Positions 25,136 through 33,626 of a DNA stretch of 64,000 nucleotides are shown piece after piece. The notes beneath the pieces were generated by a model. That model was not told the origin of the DNA. It did no database searches and worked only from the letters and a program-made list of their open reading frames with translations. Source of the stretch: Georgenia sp. EYE_87 (lineage in GTDB: Bacteria; Actinomycetota; Actinomycetes; Actinomycetales; Actinomycetaceae); NCBI RefSeq assembly GCF_023148685.1, contig NZ_JAHXNL010000011.1:53184-117183 (forward strand), read 5' to 3'. The translations under genes and the position numbers were made by a program. Position 1 is the stretch's first letter; the number at the start of each line of letters is the position of its first letter.

Positions 25136-25163
25136 GAGCGGGGGCGCCGCGACGCCCCCGCTC
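25136..25163 (-). terminator. Terminator of the DUF5926 gene
   Basis: An 11-base perfect stem gagcgggggcg (25136-25146) / cgcccccgctc (25153-25163), loop ccgcga, ten bases after the DUF5926 stop. It separates that gene from the GT2 gene on the same strand. Confidence 0.75.
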
Positions 25164-25172
25164 GCCGGGTCC

Positions 25173-26051
25173 TCAGCGCAGGCTGACCTGGCGGGAGACG
25201 ATGCCCGCGCGGGCGCGGCGCGCGTCGGCGTCGAGGGGCTCGGTGCTGGCCAGCGCCTCGTCGAGCTTCTTCTCGAAGTCGGCGAGCGGCGCGGCCAGCT
25301 CGTCGGCCTCGGTACCGGGCGCCAGCTCCCACACCGGGATGAGGATGCCGCACGAGCGGAAGGCGCCGACGAACTTGGCGCCGTCGTCGATGGCGGACTC
25401 GCGGGCGGCGTGCAGGCGGGCGATGGCGTCCAGGACCTGCTCCTGGTCCTCGGGGCGGGCCCAGCGCAGGAACTCCCGGCCCATGCGGCACCAGTAGGCG
25501 GACTGCACGCCGTCGACCTTCACCGTGGGGACGATGCTGCTGTTGGCCTGCTCGAGGGCGGCGGCCACCTCGCTCTCCTTCGCGGCGTCGTCGGTGAGCC
25601 AGAAGGCGAAGCTGTCGTGGACGGTGAGGTCGAACGGGCCCTCGAGGTCGAGGACGTCCTGGAGGCGCGGGCCCGGCTCGGGCAGCCCGGTCCCGGTCAG
25701 CGCCGTCCCGGGCTCGAGCTCGAGCGCGGCGAGGAGCGCGGCGGCGACGTCGCGGGAGGCGTCCCCGGAGTGGGCGGTGGTCTGGAGGGCGACGAGCAGC
25801 GTGCCGTCCTCGCGGTGCAGCGCGGGCAGCATGTCCGGCAGGAGCGTGACGAGCTGGACGTCGCGGGCGCCGTGCTCGGCGGTGGTGCGCACCGCGACCG
25901 AGGCGGCGGGGACGACCTCGCGCATCGCGACGAGGTCGGTCTCGGCGGGCAGCCCCTCGAAGGGACGCTCGACGAAGGGGACCTCCTGCCGCTTCGGCTT
26001 CGGGGTTCCCTCGGGACGGACCTGGCGCTTGCTGCGGCTCTTCTTACCCAT
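25173..26051 (-). CDS. DUF5926 family protein
   Basis: 292 residues. A lysine/arginine-rich start (MGKKSRSKRQVRPEG) is followed by a conserved actinobacterial domain with FVERPFEGLPAETDLVAMRE, TVHDSFAFWLTDDA and REFLRWARPEDQEQVLDAIA. Some database entries call such proteins SecA-like, because similar sequence is attached to SecA-type zinc-binding tails, but no motor motifs are present here. Function unknown. The ATG has a TACTCT box eight bases upstream, and a tandem-repeat array lies 5' of it. Confidence 0.85.
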   Translation of the reverse strand: MGKKSRSKRQVRPEGTPKPKRQEVPFVERPFEGLPAETDLVAMREVVPAASVAVRTTAEHGARDVQLVTLLPDMLPALHREDGTLLVALQTTAHSGDASRDVAAALLAALELEPGTALTGTGLPEPGPRLQDVLDLEGPFDLTVHDSFAFWLTDDAAKESEVAAALEQANSSIVPTVKVDGVQSAYWCRMGREFLRWARPEDQEQVLDAIARLHAARESAIDDGAKFVGAFRSCGILIPVWELAPGTEADELAAPLADFEKKLDEALASTEPLDADARRARAGIVSRQVSLR

Positions 26052-26102
26052 GGCGCCCAAGAGTACGGGCACCGCCGGCGCCGGTGCCGCCGGGCAGCCC
26101 GG

Positions 26103-26292
26103 CAGCCCTCGACCGAGCCCGGCAGCCCGGCAGCCCTCGACCGAGCCCGGCAGCCCGGCAGCCCCGGCCGCCCCCCGCGGACCGGCAGCCCCGGCCACCC
26201 TCCGCGGACCGGCAGCCCCGGCCGCCCTCCGCGGACCGGCAGCCCCGGCCGCCCCCCGCGGACCGGCAGCCCCGGCCGCCCGCGGCAGACGG
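26103..26292. repeat. Tandem array: two 28-base units then four and a half 27-base units
   Basis: Two identical 28-base units (26103-26130, 26131-26158; core cagccctcgaccgagcccgg) are followed by 27-base units at 26159-26185, 26186-26212, 26213-26239 and 26240-26266 (core cagccccggccgccc then gcggaccgg) and a decayed copy to 26292. Units 3-6 differ at only one to two bases. No spacers occur, so this is a minisatellite, not CRISPR. It lies 50 bases upstream of the DUF5926 start. Confidence 0.9.
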
Positions 26293-26335
26293 CAGGCCCC
26301 CGGGGCCGCCACGAAAAAGTGGCTTTCGGCCGGAT

Positions 26336-26355
26336 AAGTCGGCCTAGGTCGACTT
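26336..26355. promoter_or_regulatory. 20-base near-perfect palindrome
   Basis: AAGTCGGCCTAGGTCGACTT differs from its reverse complement at one symmetric pair. The A/T-containing ends stand out from the surrounding GC-rich repeats. It could be an operator or a small hairpin; no neighbouring regulator suggests which. Confidence 0.35.
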
Positions 26356-26492
26356 CATCTGCGCAAGAGCACTTAAACGTCGGGCTCTCGGCGGGTGCGA
26401 GCGCGGGTGCGGGTGCGGGCCCAGGATGTCAGGAGGCAGGAAGTACGGGAGGTCAGGAGGTCAAGAAGTCCGGAGGCCGGGAGGTGGCGAGG

Positions 26493-26846
26493 TCAGAGGA
26501 CGGCGGCGGCCCCGCCGTCGTCCCTCGTCACCGGGAGGCCGGCGGCCTCCCAGCCCTTCATGCCGCTGGCGAGGTTGTAGGCGTCGAAGCCGGCCTGGTT
26601 CAGCCACGCCACGGAGCGGGCGGACCGCCCGCCGGAGCGGCAGACCACGACGAGCTCGCCCTCGGGGATGTCGTCCATCCGGGCCGGGAGCTCGCCCATG
26701 GGGATGTGGACGGCGCCGGGCGCGTGGCCGGCGTCCCACTCGTCCTGCTCACGCACGTCGAGCAGCACGTAGCCGTCTGGGATCGGGTTCGAGGCGTCGA
26801 GGTCCTCGACGGTGACGTTGGTGCCAGGGGTGTCGGGAATCGCCAT
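26493..26846 (-). CDS. Single-domain rhodanese-like sulfurtransferase
   Basis: 117 residues, the size of a stand-alone GlpE/PspE-type rhodanese. Motifs: GYVLLDVREQDEWDAGHAPG, HIPMGELPARMDDIP and the active loop CRSGGRSAR with catalytic cysteine ~69. Cytoplasmic; moves sulfane sulfur between thiols. A TACCCT box seven bases before ATG 26846 indicates a leaderless message. Divergent from pgm. Unlike the 4.3 kb rhodanese it has no membrane domain. Confidence 0.93.
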   Translation of the reverse strand: MAIPDTPGTNVTVEDLDASNPIPDGYVLLDVREQDEWDAGHAPGAVHIPMGELPARMDDIPEGELVVVCRSGGRSARSVAWLNQAGFDAYNLASGMKGWEAAGLPVTRDDGGAAAVL

Positions 26847-26853
26847 GCGGCCA

Positions 26854-26859
26854 AGGGTA
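26854..26859 (-). promoter_or_regulatory. Leaderless -10 box of the rhodanese gene
   Basis: TACCCT on the minus strand, seven bases before ATG 26846, no ribosome site between. Confidence 0.5.
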
Positions 26860-27007
26860 GGACGGGCCGACGGCGCACGCTCGCCCCGTCCGCCGCGTGC
26901 CCGCCGGCTCCCGGGTCCGCGGGCCCGTACGAAGGCGCGGCCGTCCGGCCACCGGGACGACACCCCGTGTCCATGCCCTTGTCCCCGAGCGGTGGCAGGA
27001 TCGGGCC

Positions 27008-28687
27008 ATGCACGAGCGCGCCGGTACCCGAGCCCTGCCCGAAGACCTCATCGACGTCGACGAGGTCGTCTCCGCCTACTACGACCGCACGCCCGACCTC
27101 GACGACCCTGCCCAGCAGGTCGTGTTCGGCACGTCCGGGCACCGCGGCTCGAGCCTCGACGGCGCGTTCAACGAGGCGCACATCGTCGCCACGACCGCGG
27201 CGATCGTGGAGTACCGCCGGTCGCAGGGCTACGACGGCGCCCTCTACCTCGGGCGGGACACGCACGCACTGTCGGAGCCGGCGTGGCGCACCGCGATCGA
27301 GGTGCTCGCCGCCGCAGGCGTCGAGACGCGCATCGACGCCCGGGACTCCTGGACGCCCACCCCGGCGGTCTCGCACGCGATCCTGCGGGACAACGGCGCG
27401 GGCACCACGGGCGGCGTCCGCACCGAGGGCCCGGGCCTCGCGGACGGCATCGTCGCCACGCCGTCGCACAACCCGCCGCGCGACGGCGGCTTCAAGTACA
27501 ACCCGCCCCACGGCGGCCCGGCCGACTCCGACGCCACCAGCGTCATCGCGGCCCGCGCCAACGAGATCCTGCGCGACGGGTGGGAGAAGGTCGCGCGGAC
27601 CCCGTTCGAGCGCGCGGTCGCCGCGGAGACCACGCGCCGGAACGACTACATCACCGCCTACGTCGACGACCTCGCCAACGTCCTCGACCTCGAGGCCGTC
27701 CGGCGGGCCGGCGTGCGCATCGGCGCCGACCCGCTCGGCGGCGCGGCCGTGGAGTACTGGGCCGCCATCGGCGAGCGCCACGGGCTCGACCTGACGGTCG
27801 TCAACCCCGACGTCGACCCGCGCTGGTCCTTCATGACGCTGGACTGGGACGGCAAGATCCGGATGGACTGCTCCTCCCCCTCCGCGATGGCCTCCCTGCG
27901 GGAGAAGATGCGCGGCGACGGCGGAGCCTCGCCCTTCGACGTCGCCACCGGGAACGACGCCGACGCCGACCGGCACGGCATCGTCACCCCCGACGCGGGG
28001 CTGATGAACCCCAACCACTACCTCGCCGTCGCCATCGAGTACCTCTTCTCGCACCGTCCCGACTGGCCCGCGACGGCGGCCATCGGCAAGACCCTCGTCT
28101 CCTCCGCGCTCATCGACCGGGTGGCCGCGGGGCTGGGCCGCCGGCTCATCGAGGTGCCGGTGGGCTTCAAGTACTTCGTGCCGGGTCTGATCGACGGCTC
28201 GGTCGGGTTCGGCGGCGAGGAGTCCGCCGGGGCGTCGTTCCTGCGCAAGGACGGCACCGTGTGGACGACCGACAAGGACGGCATCCTGCTCGCGCTGCTC
28301 GCCTCCGAGATCATCGCGATCACCGGGAAGTCTCCGAGCCAGCTGCACGCCGAGCTGGTCGAGCGGTACGGCGCCAGCTCCTACGCCCGGATCGACGCCG
28401 CCGCCAGCAAGGCGCAGAAGGCGAAGCTGGGCAAGCTGCAGCCGGCCGCCGTGGCCGCGACCGAGCTGGCCGGCGAGCCGATCGTGGACCGGCTGGTGGC
28501 CGCGCCGGGCAACGGCGCCGCCATCGGCGGGCTCAAGGTCACCACCGAGAACGCGTGGTTCGCGGCGCGCCCCTCCGGCACGGAGGACGTGTACAAGATC
28601 TACGCCGAGTCCTTCCGCGGCGACGACCACCTCGCCCAGGTCCAGGCCGAGGCGAAGAAGGTCGTGGACGCGGCACTGGCGGAGTAG
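27008..28687 (+). CDS. pgm: Phosphoglucomutase (alpha-D-glucose specific)
   Basis: 559 residues. Hallmarks in order: [10 protein letters not shown], the phosphoserine loop [17 protein letters not shown] (Ser ~153), metal-binding [13 protein letters not shown], sugar loop GGEESAG and phosphate-binding [14 protein letters not shown]. It interconverts glucose 1-phosphate and glucose 6-phosphate, linking glycolysis to glycogen and nucleotide-sugar synthesis. ATG 27008 is preceded by CAGGAT six bases upstream and no ribosome site, so it may be leaderless. A small frameshifted gene begins eight bases after its stop. Confidence 0.97.
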   Translation: MHERAGTRALPEDLIDVDEVVSAYYDRTPDLDDPAQQVVFGTSGHRGSSLDGAFNEAHIVATTAAIVEYRRSQGYDGALYLGRDTHALSEPAWRTAIEVLAAAGVETRIDARDSWTPTPAVSHAILRDNGAGTTGGVRTEGPGLADGIVATPSHNPPRDGGFKYNPPHGGPADSDATSVIAARANEILRDGWEKVARTPFERAVAAETTRRNDYITAYVDDLANVLDLEAVRRAGVRIGADPLGGAAVEYWAAIGERHGLDLTVVNPDVDPRWSFMTLDWDGKIRMDCSSPSAMASLREKMRGDGGASPFDVATGNDADADRHGIVTPDAGLMNPNHYLAVAIEYLFSHRPDWPATAAIGKTLVSSALIDRVAAGLGRRLIEVPVGFKYFVPGLIDGSVGFGGEESAGASFLRKDGTVWTTDKDGILLALLASEIIAITGKSPSQLHAELVERYGASSYARIDAAASKAQKAKLGKLQPAAVAATELAGEPIVDRLVAAPGNGAAIGGLKVTTENAWFAARPSGTEDVYKIYAESFRGDDHLAQVQAEAKKVVDAALAE

Positions 28688-28695
28688 GCCGCCGC

Positions 28696-29479
28696 ATGTG
28701 GACGAGCCGGGTGAGGCTGCTGGAGGACGTCTCGCCCGCGGACTGGCTCGGGAACTCGCTGACCGGGCCGCCGGGGACCGTCCACGGCACGGTGCCGGCC
28801 GGGTACGAGGCGTACGCGCGGGTACTGCACCCCGTCGAGATGCACGACGGCGAGAACGAACCCGTGACCTGGGCTCACGTCGGCTCGGTGACGGGGCATC
28901 GGGTGCACCCGACGGTGCAGTGGCACCGGCTCATCGGCGACGACGACCCGTTCACCCACGGCACCGCCCTCTGGCCGGCCGGCCGGCCGGCCGGAGCAGG
29001 GCAACCTCGTGCTCCCGGCGCTCCGCACGCTGTGCGACGTCCTGATGGAGCACACCGGCACGCCCGGCGACTGCTACTTCGCCCTGTGGGTGGGATGGGG
29101 GCAGCTGAGCGGCGGCCGGACGGTTCTCACCCTGGACGGGCACGGGCCGCCGTCGCCGCCGCTCCTCGACCCCCGGGAACGGGCAGGCCCCAAGGTGCGG
29201 CTGCCGGGCCGCGAGTACCACCTGCTGCGGGGTCCGCTCGAGGCGATGACCGAGCTCGTCCGGTACGACGGGCCGGGCGTGTGGTGGACGCAGTCACCGA
29301 GCCTCTTCTGGCCGGCCGACCGGGCGTGGTGCGTCGCCACCGAGATCGACCTCGACTCGACCCTGGTGGGCGGGAGCCGGGAGGCGGTCGGCGCGCTGCT
29401 CGGCACGCCCGGGCTCGAGGTGCTCCGGGTCGTCGGCGGCGACTCGCTCAGCCACGACGCCGACACCGTGAACACCTGA
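28696..29479 (+). pseudogene. Uncharacterised protein gene, frame broken in a (GGCC)5 tract
   Basis: From ATG 28696 one frame encodes MWTSRVRLLEDVSPADWLGN through HRLIGDDDPFTHGTALWPAG. After the GGCC repeat at 28973-28994 the protein-like sequence continues in the next frame: EQGNLVLPALRTLCDVLMEH, CYFALWVGWGQLSG, REYHLLRGPLEAMTELV and PSLFWPADRAWCVATEIDLD, to 29479. Removing one GGCC unit restores a single ~260-residue protein. I do not recognise a function; the WxQSPxLFWPADRAWCVATEIDLDST pattern is common in uncharacterised actinobacterial proteins. It may be phase-variable, a pseudogene or a sequencing artefact. Confidence 0.75.
28973..28994 (+). repeat. Tetranucleotide tract (GGCC)5GG inside a coding region
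   Basis: Five GGCC units plus GG. The number of units decides whether the two halves of the surrounding gene are in frame: four units (or one) join them, five do not. Confidence 0.9.
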
Positions 29480-29497
29480 CGCGGCGGGTCTCGCGCG

Positions 29498-29704
29498 TCA
29501 CTCCTCGGGCATGACGATCCACAGGATCGGGTAGACGAGGAGCGGGCTGCCGGGCAGCACGAAGAGCAGCACCAGGAACAGCACCCGCGCCACCCACGGG
29601 TCGAGGCCGAAGCGTCGGCCGAGCCCGGCGCAGACGCCGGCGATGATCCGGTCGTTCCGCGGGCGGACGAGGCCCTGGGCCCGGAGCGAGTCGTGCACCT
29701 TCAT
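29498..29704 (-). CDS. PspC domain membrane protein
   Basis: 68 residues, a complete minimal PspC protein: MKVHDSLRAQGLVRPRNDR then IIAGVCAGLGRRFGLDPWVA and one or two membrane helices (RVLFLVLLFVLPGSPLLVYP). PspC proteins respond to membrane stress; stand-alone forms are common in actinobacteria. AAGGAG lies six bases before ATG 29704. Convergent with the frameshifted gene. Confidence 0.9.
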   Translation of the reverse strand: MKVHDSLRAQGLVRPRNDRIIAGVCAGLGRRFGLDPWVARVLFLVLLFVLPGSPLLVYPILWIVMPEE

Positions 29705-29802
29705 GGTTCTCCTTCGATGGTGGGGACGTGCCACCGCCAACGTTGCACTCCGACGGCCGGCGGCGCATCGGGGAGAACCCCTGCACCGCCCCTGACCTAC
29801 CG

Positions 29803-30834
29803 TCAGCCGACGGCGGCACGGACGGCGGGGGCCACCTCCCGGGCGAACCGCTCGACCGAGGCCTCGACCACCGGTCGCGGCAGGCCGCCGAAGTCGACCT
29901 GGCCGAGGAACCGGTCGATGCCGCAGATCTCACGGAGGTCGAGGATCTTCGCGGCCACGTGCTCCGGTCCGCCGATGAGGAGGCCCGCGCCGCGCTCGGA
30001 GAGGTCGTTCATCTGGTCGCGGGTGACGTCCCAGCCGCTCGAGCGGCCCGTCGCCGAGGCGAGGTACCGGCGGTAGTGCGGGTAGGCGTCGTCGCGGGCC
30101 GACGCCGTGCCCTCACCGACGTAGAGGTGCGCGGCGAGTCCGATCTGGAGCGTCGCCGGGTCGTGCCCGGCCTGCTCGCCGGCGAGGCGGTAGGTCTCCA
30201 CCAGGCGCCGGGCGTTGTCGAGGTTGCCCCCGACGAACCCGAGCATCATCGGCAGGCCGAGGTCCCCGGCGCGCAGGGCGCTGGTCGGCGTGCCGCCCAC
30301 GCCCACCCACACCGGCAGCCGGCCGGCGTAGGCGCGGGGGGTGATCTCCTCGTCCAGCAGCGCGGGGCGGGACGAGCCGGCCCAGGTGACCCGCTCGTGG
30401 TCCCGGCACTGCAGCAGCAGGTCGAGCTTCTCCTCGTAGACCTCGTCGAGCCGGTCCGGATCCACCCCGAACAGGGCGAACGGCTCCGCGAACGCGCTGC
30501 GCCCCGCGACGATCTCCGCGCGGCCGTGGCTGAGGAGGTCCAGCGTCGCGTGGTCCTGGTAGACGCGGACGGGGTCGAGCGTGGTCAGCACCGTGGCCGT
30601 CGACACGAGGCGGACGCGGTCCGTGGCCTGGGCCACCGCCGCGAGCGCCACCACGGGGGACGACACGGCGAAGTCGTGGCTGTGGTGCTCCCCGACGCCG
30701 AAGACGTCGAGCCCCAGCCGGTCGGCGAGGATCCCGTAGGCCACGACGTCGTCCAGGCGCTGGCCGGGGGTCGGGGGCGTGCCGCCGTCGGCGGCCGCGT
30801 GGATGTCGGTGAGCGAGAAGACGCCGAGCTCCAT
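29803..30834 (-). CDS. LLM-class flavin-dependent oxidoreductase
   Basis: 343 residues, a single-domain luciferase-like TIM barrel: MELGVFSLTDIHAA, DVFGVGEHHSHDFAVSSP, VRLVSTATVLTTLDPVRVYQ and GRAEIVAGRSAFAEPFALFG, ending with HVAAKILDLREI. The GEHHSHDF signature is that of the FMN-dependent LLM group (TIGR03558-like neighbours). It probably uses FMNH2 or F420 to oxidise an unknown small molecule. GGAG precedes the ATG by seven bases. Next to a PspC gene and an acetyltransferase, not clearly in an operon. Confidence 0.9.
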   Translation of the reverse strand: MELGVFSLTDIHAAADGGTPPTPGQRLDDVVAYGILADRLGLDVFGVGEHHSHDFAVSSPVVALAAVAQATDRVRLVSTATVLTTLDPVRVYQDHATLDLLSHGRAEIVAGRSAFAEPFALFGVDPDRLDEVYEEKLDLLLQCRDHERVTWAGSSRPALLDEEITPRAYAGRLPVWVGVGGTPTSALRAGDLGLPMMLGFVGGNLDNARRLVETYRLAGEQAGHDPATLQIGLAAHLYVGEGTASARDDAYPHYRRYLASATGRSSGWDVTRDQMNDLSERGAGLLIGGPEHVAAKILDLREICGIDRFLGQVDFGGLPRPVVEASVERFAREVAPAVRAAVG

Positions 30835-30953
30835 GGGCGCGCTCCGTCCGGACGACAGCGGGCCGTGGCCCCGGCCCCTGGTTCCCAGTATGGAAGTCCG
30901 GGCCGTCCGGTCTCCTGGGTACGAGGACCCTTGCCCCTCCCGGGACGGCGGAC

Positions 30954-31529
30954 TCAGTCCGCCGTCTGCCGCACGACGCGGGCCGGGTTGCCCACCGCGA
31001 CGACGTTCGCCGGGAGGTCCTTGACGACGACGGCCCCCGCGCCGACCACGGTGTTCTCACCGATCGTCACGCCCGGGCAGACGATGGCGCCGCCGCCGAG
31101 CCAGACGTTGTCCCCGATGGTGATCGGCTCCGCGGCCTCCCACTTCTGCCGCCGGGGCTCGGCCTCGACGGGGTGGGTGGGGGTGAGCAGCTGGACGTTC
31201 GGGCCGATCTGGACGTCGTCGCCGATGGTGATGGGGGCGACGTCGAGCGCGACCAGCCCGAAGTTGGCGAAGGTGCGGGCCCCGACGGTGATGTGCGAGC
31301 CGTAGTCGACGTAGAACGGCGGCCGGATCTCGGTGTCCTCGCCGACCGCGCCCAGCAGCTCCTCGAGGAGCCGGCGGCGCAGCGGCCCCTGGCGCACGGT
31401 CGTCGCGTTGTAGGCGTCCATCAGGTCCAGGGCGGCCCGGCTCTGCTCGGCCAGCTCGGGGTCGTCGGCGATGTAGAGGTCCCCGGCGAGCATCCGCTCG
31501 CGCATGGTCCGGGGGTCGTCGTCCGTCAT
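30954..31529 (-). CDS. Sugar O-acetyltransferase (maltose/galactoside acetyltransferase family)
   Basis: 191 residues. N-terminal Mac domain (MRERMLAGDLYIADDPELAE), then left-handed beta-helix hexapeptide repeats (FYVDYGSHITVGARTFANFG, ITIGDDVQIGPNVQ) with the catalytic histidine in TPTHPVEAEPR and the closing repeats ITIGDNVWLGGGAIVCPGVT. It uses acetyl-CoA to acetylate sugar hydroxyls, a detoxification reaction for non-metabolised sugars, as a cytoplasmic trimer. A TACGTT box seven bases before ATG 31529 implies a leaderless message. Confidence 0.94.
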   Translation of the reverse strand: MTDDDPRTMRERMLAGDLYIADDPELAEQSRAALDLMDAYNATTVRQGPLRRRLLEELLGAVGEDTEIRPPFYVDYGSHITVGARTFANFGLVALDVAPITIGDDVQIGPNVQLLTPTHPVEAEPRRQKWEAAEPITIGDNVWLGGGAIVCPGVTIGENTVVGAGAVVVKDLPANVVAVGNPARVVRQTAD

Positions 31530-31536
31530 GGCCAGC

Positions 31537-31542
31537 AACGTA
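31537..31542 (-). promoter_or_regulatory. Leaderless -10 box of the acetyltransferase gene
   Basis: TACGTT on the minus strand, seven bases before ATG 31529. Confidence 0.45.
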
Positions 31543-31591
31543 CCTGGCGGCCGCCACCACGGCCGCCCTGGGCCGCACACCCGGCACCGGG

Positions 31592-32539
31592 TCAGGCGGC
31601 GTCGAAGAACTCGAGCACGTGGGAGACGAAGGACTCCGGCTGCTCCTCGGGGAGGTAGTAGCCGGCGCCGGAGATGTGCGCCATGGTGAACGCGTCGGCG
31701 TACTCCTCGTACCCACCGAGGCCCTTCGGGATCCCGCCCCCCTCGTCGCCGCCGTATAGCACCACCCCGTAGAGGCCGAGAGTCGGGGTGCGCAGCCTGG
31801 TGCTGCGGTACTCACCGGCCACGCTTCGGCGCGCCTCGCTCAGCGCCAGGCTCTTGTACAGCGCCACGGCCGCTCGAGCCCGAGCCGGGTCTCGCAGCCT
31901 GCTGAGGTACAGCTCGATGTCCTGCTCGGACCAGACGTCGCGATCGGAGGTCTCGGCAGTCATCAGGTAGCGAGGGAAACGCTGTCGGCCTCGAGACAGC
32001 AGGACGGGCCCCAGCCCGGGCGTGGCGGTGGCGAACATCGGCCACAGCTTCCACATGTGCGGGAGCATCCGAGCAGACACCCGGGGATAGGGGTGGGGGG
32101 CCGCGACGGCCACGTACTGCCGCACGCGCTCGGGGTGTGCCAGGCACACGCGGAAGCCCAGGATGCCGCCCACGTCGTGCCCCACCATACGAACCGAGTC
32201 CAGCCCGAGCTCGTCGAGCAGCGCGACGACGTCGGCCACCAGCTGGTCCCGTTCGTACCCGTGGGGCGGGGCGTCCGTCCACCCGGCACCTCGCAGATCG
32301 GGGCAAATGACGCGGTGGTGGGCGGCGAGGGCCGGCAGGACCTTGCGCCACGCCCACCAGTGCTGCGGGAAGCCGTGCAGCAGCAGCACCGGATCGCCCG
32401 AACCCGCCTCCGCGACGTGCATCCGCAGCCCGGGGAGCTCGACGAAGCGGTGGCGCACCCCCTCGATCTTCGGCAAGGGACGCCGTTGCGACGTCGTGGT
32501 CGTGGCCTCTGCGCGCAGTGCGCGCTCGTGGCGCTCCAT
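31592..32539 (-). CDS. Alpha/beta hydrolase, epoxide hydrolase/haloalkane dehalogenase type
   Basis: 315 residues. LLLHGFPQHWWAWRKVLPAL is the HGxP oxyanion loop; the nucleophile elbow is MVGHDVGG, with aspartate (~122) instead of serine, the mark of epoxide hydrolases, dehalogenases and fluoroacetate dehalogenases. The cap contains YLMTAETSDRDVWSEQDIEL and the C-terminus GAGYYLPEEQPESF; the usual catalytic His of GHxxxxE is not obvious there (AHISGAGYYLPEE fits loosely). Divergent from a TetR gene across 54 bases, so the regulator probably controls it. TAGCGT six bases before ATG 32539 suggests a leaderless message. Confidence 0.88.
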   Translation of the reverse strand: MERHERALRAEATTTTSQRRPLPKIEGVRHRFVELPGLRMHVAEAGSGDPVLLLHGFPQHWWAWRKVLPALAAHHRVICPDLRGAGWTDAPPHGYERDQLVADVVALLDELGLDSVRMVGHDVGGILGFRVCLAHPERVRQYVAVAAPHPYPRVSARMLPHMWKLWPMFATATPGLGPVLLSRGRQRFPRYLMTAETSDRDVWSEQDIELYLSRLRDPARARAAVALYKSLALSEARRSVAGEYRSTRLRTPTLGLYGVVLYGGDEGGGIPKGLGGYEEYADAFTMAHISGAGYYLPEEQPESFVSHVLEFFDAA

Positions 32540-32545
32540 GGCCAG

Positions 32546-32551
32546 ACGCTA
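32546..32551 (-). promoter_or_regulatory. Leaderless -10 box of the epoxide-hydrolase-like gene
   Basis: TAGCGT on the minus strand, six bases before ATG 32539. Confidence 0.5.
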
Positions 32552-32557
32552 CTACTT

Positions 32558-32586
32558 TTGTCGTACGCCGTCACTACTTCTATAGT
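32558..32586 (+). promoter_or_regulatory. Promoter of the TetR gene
   Basis: -35 TTGTCG (32558-32563), exactly 17 bases, -10 TATAGT (32581-32586). The start codon follows the -10 by seven bases, so the message is predicted leaderless. The direct repeat actactt and inverted TGTCG/CGACA within the 54-base divergent gap may be the regulator's own site. Confidence 0.65.
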
Positions 32587-32593
32587 TACCGAC

Positions 32594-33139
32594 ATGACGC
32601 CGACGAAAGCGCGCGCCCTCGACGCGGCGATCGAGCTCCTGGGCACCGAGGGGCTGCGGTCACTGACCCACGCCCGCGTCGACGAGCGGGCCGACCTGCC
32701 CAAGGGCTCGACGTCGAACTACTTCCGCACCCGCCAGGCGCTCGTCTCCGGCGTCGTCGCCCGGATCGTCGAGCTCGAGGAGGCGGAGATCGGCGCCACC
32801 TTCGCCCCGCCCGGCTCCGCGGCGGAGCTCGTCGACGGCGTCTGCGCCCTGTTCGACCACCTCACCCGCCGGAATCGCACGCAGACCACCGCCCGGCTCG
32901 TGCTGTTCATGGAGGCCAGCCACGACGCCGAGCTGCGGGAGGTGCTCTCCCGGGCGCGGACGGGCATGGCACGCTCCGTCGTCGCCACGATGGCCACGCT
33001 CGGCGCGAGGGATCCAGAGGTCGCCGCGGCCGCCGTCGTCGCCTGCTTCGAGGGCCTGCTCCTGCACCGCGTCGCCCGGCACGACGACACCGACCCGCGA
33101 CCGGTGCTCGACCAGGTGGTCAGGGGCGTCCTGACCTGA
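32594..33139 (+). CDS. TetR-family transcriptional regulator
   Basis: 181 residues. N-terminal TetR helix-turn-helix (ALDAAIELLGTEGLRSLTHA, then RVDERADLPKGSTSNYFRTR, ~8-48) and an all-helical ligand domain (ARLVLFMEASHDAELREVLS). These repressors leave DNA when a small ligand binds. The divergent epoxide-hydrolase-like gene is the likely target; self-control is likely too, since both promoters lie in one 54-base gap. Confidence 0.93.
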   Translation: MTPTKARALDAAIELLGTEGLRSLTHARVDERADLPKGSTSNYFRTRQALVSGVVARIVELEEAEIGATFAPPGSAAELVDGVCALFDHLTRRNRTQTTARLVLFMEASHDAELREVLSRARTGMARSVVATMATLGARDPEVAAAAVVACFEGLLLHRVARHDDTDPRPVLDQVVRGVLT

Positions 33140-33200
33140 GCTCCCGGGGCGGGCGCCGCGAAGCGCTGGCCGCCCCGTCCGGCCGGTGGGACAGTGGCGC

Positions 33201-33623
33201 ATGGCACGGCTCAACGAGGCGGCGCGGGCGCTGATCGAGTCCGGCGCGCTGGGTCACCTGGTCACGATCGAACCCGACGGCGCGCCCCAGGTCAGCGCGG
33301 TGTGGGTCGGTCTCGCGGGCGACGAGCTCGTCACCGCCCATCTCATGGCGACCCAGCGGAAGCTGGCGAACGTCCGCCGCGACCCGCGGGTGGCCATCTC
33401 GTTCGACGGGACGGGCGCGAACGCCGTCGGCATGCAGGACCACCTCGTCGTCCACGGGCTCGCCCGGCTCACGGCGGGTGGCGCCCCGGAGTTCCTGCAC
33501 CGCCTCGCGCAGGTCTACGTCGGCCTGGGCACGACGTTCCCGCCGATGCCCGACCCGCCGCCCGGCTTCGTCATGCACATCGCCGTGACGCGGGTCGGCG
33601 GCCTCGGACCCTGGTGGGACTGA
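33201..33623 (+). CDS. PPOX-class F420-dependent oxidoreductase
   Basis: 140 residues, a split-barrel flavin/F420-binding protein: LGHLVTIEPDGAPQVSAVWV, DELVTAHLMATQRKLANVRR, DPRVAISFDG and a C-terminal MHIAVTRVGGLGPWW. Members reduce small unsaturated molecules with F420H2 or bind FMN. Two luciferase-like oxidoreductases at 39-42 kb fit a cell that makes F420, though no F420 biosynthesis gene is present here. Its stop is three bases from the convergent deaminase gene. Confidence 0.88.
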   Translation: MARLNEAARALIESGALGHLVTIEPDGAPQVSAVWVGLAGDELVTAHLMATQRKLANVRRDPRVAISFDGTGANAVGMQDHLVVHGLARLTAGGAPEFLHRLAQVYVGLGTTFPPMPDPPPGFVMHIAVTRVGGLGPWWD

Positions 33624-33626
33624 GCC

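Larger units (their letters stand above)
26052..26492. other. Gene-free repeat-rich interval
   Basis: 441 bases between two minus-strand genes. It holds a tandem array (26103-26292), a near-perfect 20-base palindrome (26336-26355), a ggtgcg run near 26395-26420 and a purine-rich stretch with five GGAGG-like repeats (about 26427-26490). The array is open in several frames only because its units are 27-28 bases of GC-rich sequence; I see no supported gene. Confidence 0.6.

Noticed and set aside
25173..26051. DUF5926 protein as SecA
   Set aside because: No DEAD-motor or preprotein cross-linking motifs; 292 residues is far too short.
26103..26292. Tandem array as a CRISPR
   Set aside because: Units follow each other directly with no variable spacers, and no cas genes are present.
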